A stretch of DNA of 64,000 bases. It comes from Paenibacillus sediminis (GTDB lineage Bacteria; Bacillota; Bacilli; Paenibacillales; Paenibacillaceae). Positions 60,573 through 64,000 of the stretch are shown piece after piece (positions within the stretch are counted from its first letter, which is position 1; each line of letters starts with the position of its first letter). Location of the stretch: assembly GCF_017873765.1 (NCBI RefSeq), contig NZ_JAGGKP010000001.1, positions 1,178,001 to 1,242,000 of the forward strand. Reading direction: 5' to 3'. The notes beneath the pieces are model-generated. The model worked only from the letters and a program-made list of their open reading frames with translations. It was not told the DNA's origin and ran no database searches. A program made the position numbers and the translations under genes.

Positions 60573-62483
60573 TTACCTATTCAGCTTTCTGATGTCATCA
60601 CTCTTCGCTCGCATCGACCCCCAAGCTAAGAGCAGTGTAACGATAATGAAAATGAGAAACGGGAGTGCATTTCCAGTAAAGAGTATACGTTCAGGCAAGC
60701 GCACATTCAGCCAAATTAATATGGCAATAATGACACCAAGCAGCGACTCTCCTGCAATCAGACCTGAGGCTAGCAGTGTGCCTGTCTCCACCCGGGCTTT
60801 TAACAAAGATTCGTTATTACGAGTGACCGCTTCAACAAACCAGCGGACAATCCCGCCAACCATAATCGGAGTGCTGACATGGACTGGCAAGTAAATACCA
60901 ACCGCAACGGTTAAAGAGTTAAGTCCTAGAAACTCAAAAACAATCGCTGAGCATGCTCCAATAAAAATCAGTTCCCACGGCAAGCTCTCAGACATAATTC
61001 CTTCAACGATTAGTTTCATCAGCACCGCTTTAGGGGCGGGCAATTGCTGAGAACCAAGACCATATGTCTGGTGAAGGACGGATAAAATAAATCCAATGGA
61101 CAACCCTGAGACAAGTACACCAATCATCATCGCCACTTGCTGCTTCCAAGGCGTTCCTCCGACTAAATATCCCGTCTTCAAATCTTGAGAAATATCTCCG
61201 GCAACTGCCAGTGCAACACACACAATAGCACCCACTGTCAGTGCAGCAACCATGCCCATCGATCCTGTTAATCCTGTAAGTTTAAAGATAAAAGTAACAA
61301 TAAGCAGTGTAGCGATTGTCATTCCTGATACGGGAGATGAAGAGCTTCCCACAAGTCCGACAATCCGTGAGGCAACGGTTACGAACAGAAATCCGAAAAT
61401 CGCGATCGCGATTGCGCCAATGATGCCGACTTCCGTAATAGGCGCAAACGCTATAATGACAATGAGCAGAGCAATCATAAGAAATACCCAAATCGCTGGA
61501 ATGTCTCGATGCGTGCGATCCAAGGCGACTTTCGGGCCTCTATTTCCTTGTAAGCTCCTTAAAGTCGCAGCTAGTGAACTGTACAACATCGGTAAAGTCT
61601 TCACTAAGGTGATGATTCCGCCAGCTGCAACCGCTCCTGCACCGATATACCTTATATAACTCTCCCATACCCCCCAAGCATCGAGCTTCGGAATAGGTGT
61701 TGTTGAAGGAAACACGGCAGCTGTATTTCCAGCTCCAAAAAAGCTGATTGCAGGAATAAGGACCAACCAGGCGAATAGGCCCCCTGCAAGCATTTGCCCC
61801 GATATTCGCAGACCGATGATGTACCCTACACCTAATAATGCGGGATATGTATCCATGCCGATTAGCGCATTTCTGAAATGAAGAACTTTAGTTTCAATTT
61901 CTGTCTTAAACCACATGGCTCCATCGCCCAGCGCTTTTACTAAACCGCCTACGATGAACCCATATACAACCATTTCTGCACTTTTACCGCCTGTTTCACC
62001 GGAAATGAGCACTTCCGCACACGCAGTGCCTTCAGGATAAGGTAAATTTTCATGCTCGTTCACGATTAAGAGGCGGCGCAGCGGCACCATCATCGCAACT
62101 CCGAGAAATCCGCCTACAAGCACGATAAAACTCACTTTCGCCAAGCTTGGGATGAGGTTCCACATGTACAGAGCAGGCAATGTAAAAATAGCACCAGCAG
62201 CGATCGCTTCCCCAGCTGTCGTCATCGTCTGCACGATGTTATTTTCCAAAATTGATTTTCTCTTAAACAGCCCTCGCAAAATGGCAAGCGAAATAACCGC
62301 AGCTGGAATCGATGCGCTGACCGTCAAACCAATTTTCAAACCTAAATATGCATTGGCTGCCGCAAAAACAATCGCAAGAATTATACCTAACACAATCGCC
62401 GTTACTGTCAGCTCGGGCAATGATTGCGAGGCGGGTATATACGGCACAAAAGAAGAAGATTTTGTCTTTTCGTTATGCTCCAT
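60573..62483 (-). CDS. OPT-family oligopeptide transporter
   Basis: 636 residues with about sixteen membrane helices. ANAYLGLKIGLTVSASIPAAVISLAILR and NIVQTMTTAGEAIAAGAIFTLPAL are the OPT signature segments; NLPYPEGTACAEVL follows. These transporters take up tetra- and oligopeptides or metal chelates by proton symport. It forms a two-gene unit with the PqqD-like gene. Confidence 0.92.
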   Translation of the reverse strand: MEHNEKTKSSSFVPYIPASQSLPELTVTAIVLGIILAIVFAAANAYLGLKIGLTVSASIPAAVISLAILRGLFKRKSILENNIVQTMTTAGEAIAAGAIFTLPALYMWNLIPSLAKVSFIVLVGGFLGVAMMVPLRRLLIVNEHENLPYPEGTACAEVLISGETGGKSAEMVVYGFIVGGLVKALGDGAMWFKTEIETKVLHFRNALIGMDTYPALLGVGYIIGLRISGQMLAGGLFAWLVLIPAISFFGAGNTAAVFPSTTPIPKLDAWGVWESYIRYIGAGAVAAGGIITLVKTLPMLYSSLAATLRSLQGNRGPKVALDRTHRDIPAIWVFLMIALLIVIIAFAPITEVGIIGAIAIAIFGFLFVTVASRIVGLVGSSSSPVSGMTIATLLIVTFIFKLTGLTGSMGMVAALTVGAIVCVALAVAGDISQDLKTGYLVGGTPWKQQVAMMIGVLVSGLSIGFILSVLHQTYGLGSQQLPAPKAVLMKLIVEGIMSESLPWELIFIGACSAIVFEFLGLNSLTVAVGIYLPVHVSTPIMVGGIVRWFVEAVTRNNESLLKARVETGTLLASGLIAGESLLGVIIAILIWLNVRLPERILFTGNALPFLIFIIVTLLLAWGSMRAKSDDIRKLNR

Positions 62484-62547
62484 AATATCTCTCCTTTTAA
62501 GCGGTTAGAAACAAACATATGATGCCCGTAACAAACTATTTTAAAAC

Positions 62548-62592
62548 AAAAAAAAGCCTAATTCCTCCTTCTGCTTCCGGAAAAATTAGACT
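62548..62592 (-). terminator. Terminator of the CobW-type gene
   Basis: CTAATT / AATTAG-centred imperfect stem with eight T on the minus strand. Confidence 0.7.
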
Positions 62593-62612
62593 CTTTACGC
62601 TTTATTTAAGTT

Positions 62613-63641
62613 CTAGTTAAGTTCTAGTGCTTTCAACCGATCTATAAGTACTGTCTTATCAAAATGCTCCCCGATGAATACTGCGACATCCTGTACTTGG
62701 CCTTGCGGATCGATTTTTATAAAATCAAGCTCTCGGTAAGCGTATTGAAATAAGAAACGACTCGACGTATCTGTGAAAGAGAGAATTCCTTTACCGCGAT
62801 ACACTTCACGAGGTAGCTCCGCTATAAATGCTTCGAACGCAGTGCTGTCAATAGGTCCAGTAAAATAATGAGTGTACACCATCACATGATCGTGAGATAC
62901 GTGGTGATGTACATGGTCATGGTCTGTATGATGATGATCATGTTCGTAGTGTTCGTGGTGCTCATGATGATGAAGATCAGGATGTTCTTGCTCCTGTGAA
63001 ACTGCAACCGTATGCTGTGTGCGGTCATTCGTTAGGAGCAGCCCGAGATCCACATCACATTGGACTGCAGGTTGCAGCAGCGCAAAAGGATTCCAACGGG
63101 AAATCGTCTGCTTAAGCTCATCAATTTGCTCAGAACTCACTCTATCCGTTTTGTTCAAAATAAGAACGTCCGCACATCTGATCTGTTCCTGCATAAGGCG
63201 GTATGTTTTCCCCTTCTGTTCCTTATACAAATCAAACAAATGGGCTGCGTCAACGACCGTAATGACCGATTTCAGCTCAAGCATCATGTACAAGGAAGTC
63301 TCTGTGACTGCATCCAATATTTCCATTGGATTTGCAATACCTGTTGATTCTACGACGATGACATCAGGGGATTCAGATTGAATTAGGTTAGCAATTTCAA
63401 GTCCCAAATCCCCGCGAATCGAACAGCAAATGCAGCCGCCAAGCATTTCTGACATTGGCACTTGCTCTTCCACAAGCAGACCGTCTAAGTTGACGTCTCC
63501 AATCTCGTTCATAATGACCGCAGGCTTTAGATTTAAATGTTGAAAGTTTTGAATAAGCCGTTTAAGCAACGTTGTTTTCCCGCTTCCTAAAAAGCCGGAT
63601 AAAATATATATAGGAACTGCCTTATTTTGTTGTTCATTCAT
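62613..63641 (-). CDS. CobW/YjiA-family metal-chaperone GTPase
   Basis: 342 residues. GFLGSGKTT (16-24, P-loop), CxCC metal motif (GGCICC, Cys70/72/73), VESTGIANP, LNKTD (G4) and a C-terminal CobW domain. A stretch at about 215-255 is very rich in His, Asp and Glu, a metal-storage segment seen in zinc chaperones such as ZagA/ZigA and in YjiA/YeiR relatives. It is expected to insert Zn2+ (or Co2+) into client enzymes under metal shortage. No clear Zur box was seen upstream. Confidence 0.92.
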   Translation of the reverse strand: MNEQQNKAVPIYILSGFLGSGKTTLLKRLIQNFQHLNLKPAVIMNEIGDVNLDGLLVEEQVPMSEMLGGCICCSIRGDLGLEIANLIQSESPDVIVVESTGIANPMEILDAVTETSLYMMLELKSVITVVDAAHLFDLYKEQKGKTYRLMQEQIRCADVLILNKTDRVSSEQIDELKQTISRWNPFALLQPAVQCDVDLGLLLTNDRTQHTVAVSQEQEHPDLHHHEHHEHYEHDHHHTDHDHVHHHVSHDHVMVYTHYFTGPIDSTAFEAFIAELPREVYRGKGILSFTDTSSRFLFQYAYRELDFIKIDPQGQVQDVAVFIGEHFDKTVLIDRLKALELN

Positions 63642-63791
63642 TGTGGTCTCTCCCGCTCTTATATGTATAACTACGAAAGCGAGTTTACTATAACCGCGCT
63701 ATCCATGCAACCCTTCAGCAAGATGAGTTAGTTATGCTAATATAGTAATGATTAAGCGATTGGATCAGCTAAAATAAAAGGGAGAGTATGC

Positions 63792-64000
63792 ATGATGAGA
63801 TCTGTTGATGAGCATAAAAGTGTAGCACCTTCTTCAGCCTCTTGTATGGTTATAACCGTATCCGATACACGAACGAAGGAAAATGACACGAGTGGACATT
63901 TAATGATTTCTTTACTGGAAGAACGAGGACATCAGGTCGTTCATTATGAAATTATTCGTGATGATTATGACGAGATACAGCGTCTCATTAAGAACGCAGC
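63792..64000 (+). CDS. moaB: Molybdenum cofactor biosynthesis protein MoaB, 5' part
   Basis: The gene is cut by the right edge; 69 codons are visible. VITVSDTRTKENDTSGHLMISLLEERGH is the MoaB/MogA opening segment, which adenylylates molybdopterin. GGGAGAG lies 6 bases before the ATG at 63792. MoaB and MogA are similar; the VSDTR form favours MoaB. Confidence 0.88.
   Translation, partial: MMRSVDEHKSVAPSSASCMVITVSDTRTKENDTSGHLMISLLEERGHQVVHYEIIRDDYDEIQRLIKNA

Overview
The window looks like a chromosome segment of a spore-forming, low-to-mid GC Bacillota, most likely Paenibacillus or a close relative. The basis is a CotF-type spore coat gene pair, S-layer-homology (SLH) proteins, T-box-controlled aminoacyl-tRNA synthetases, a YpdA-type (bacillithiol-linked) reductase, HxlR redox regulators, a YesMN-type two-component system and a BmrCD-type ABC exporter. 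I saw no rRNA, tRNA, CRISPR array, transposase, integrase or phage genes.

Layout. 1-5.5 kb: cut SLH protein, EamA transporter, greA, membrane-anchored parvulin foldase, polysaccharide deacetylase, bcp. 5.6-8.8 kb: VOC protein, ribD and a GTP cyclohydrolase II gene, divergent from an HxlR regulator across a TTACT-N7-AGTAA operator. 8.9-12 kb: small genes, a decayed doxX and an orphan sensor kinase. 12-20.7 kb: a GC-richer carbohydrate island with GH42 beta-galactosidase, sugar ABC importer and divergent YesN/YesM. 21-22.3 kb: one complete and two partial copies of a hairpin-rich element with GCTAAC/GTTAGC ends, separated by two single-gene units read in the same direction (a 45-aa membrane peptide and a VOC protein). 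22.4-26.8 kb: T-box-proS, GNAT, M29 aminopeptidase, MaoC hydratase. 26.8-33 kb: MFS exporter behind a homologue of replication terminator protein, FrnE, an ArsR-type regulator with an MFS exporter, and a LiaRS/NarL-type two-component pair. 33-38.8 kb: GH18 chitinase with a structured leader, acyltransferase, HD hydrolase, DoxX, coat genes. 38.8-45.6 kb: hrpB, DUF1836, CNNM/CBS protein, gluQ, SDR. 46-51.5 kb: LigB dioxygenase with a second HxlR regulator and the same operator type, esterase, ArsR-DUF2087, YpdA, DUF441. 51.5-57.4 kb: scar of a deleted ABC exporter, small genes, then promoter, leader peptide, terminator and bmrC-bmrD. 57.4-64 kb: SLH protein, HEPN-like protein downstream of a T-box-controlled ArgRS that lacks its catalytic core, PqqD-OPT pair, CobW GTPase, start of moaB.

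Themes. (i) Two HxlR paralogues with near-identical N-termini sit beside near-identical operators, linking flavin-precursor genes and a catechol dioxygenase to a probable quinone-stress response. (ii) The bmrCD operon has the parts of leader-peptide attenuation. (iii) Several genes carry internal deletions that leave both ends (argS, the ABC exporter scar, doxX). (iv) The repeat-bounded gene units at 21-22.3 kb resemble an integrase-free cassette array and are the best candidate for an undescribed mobile system. All family assignments come from reading the sequence and remembered family features; no search was run.
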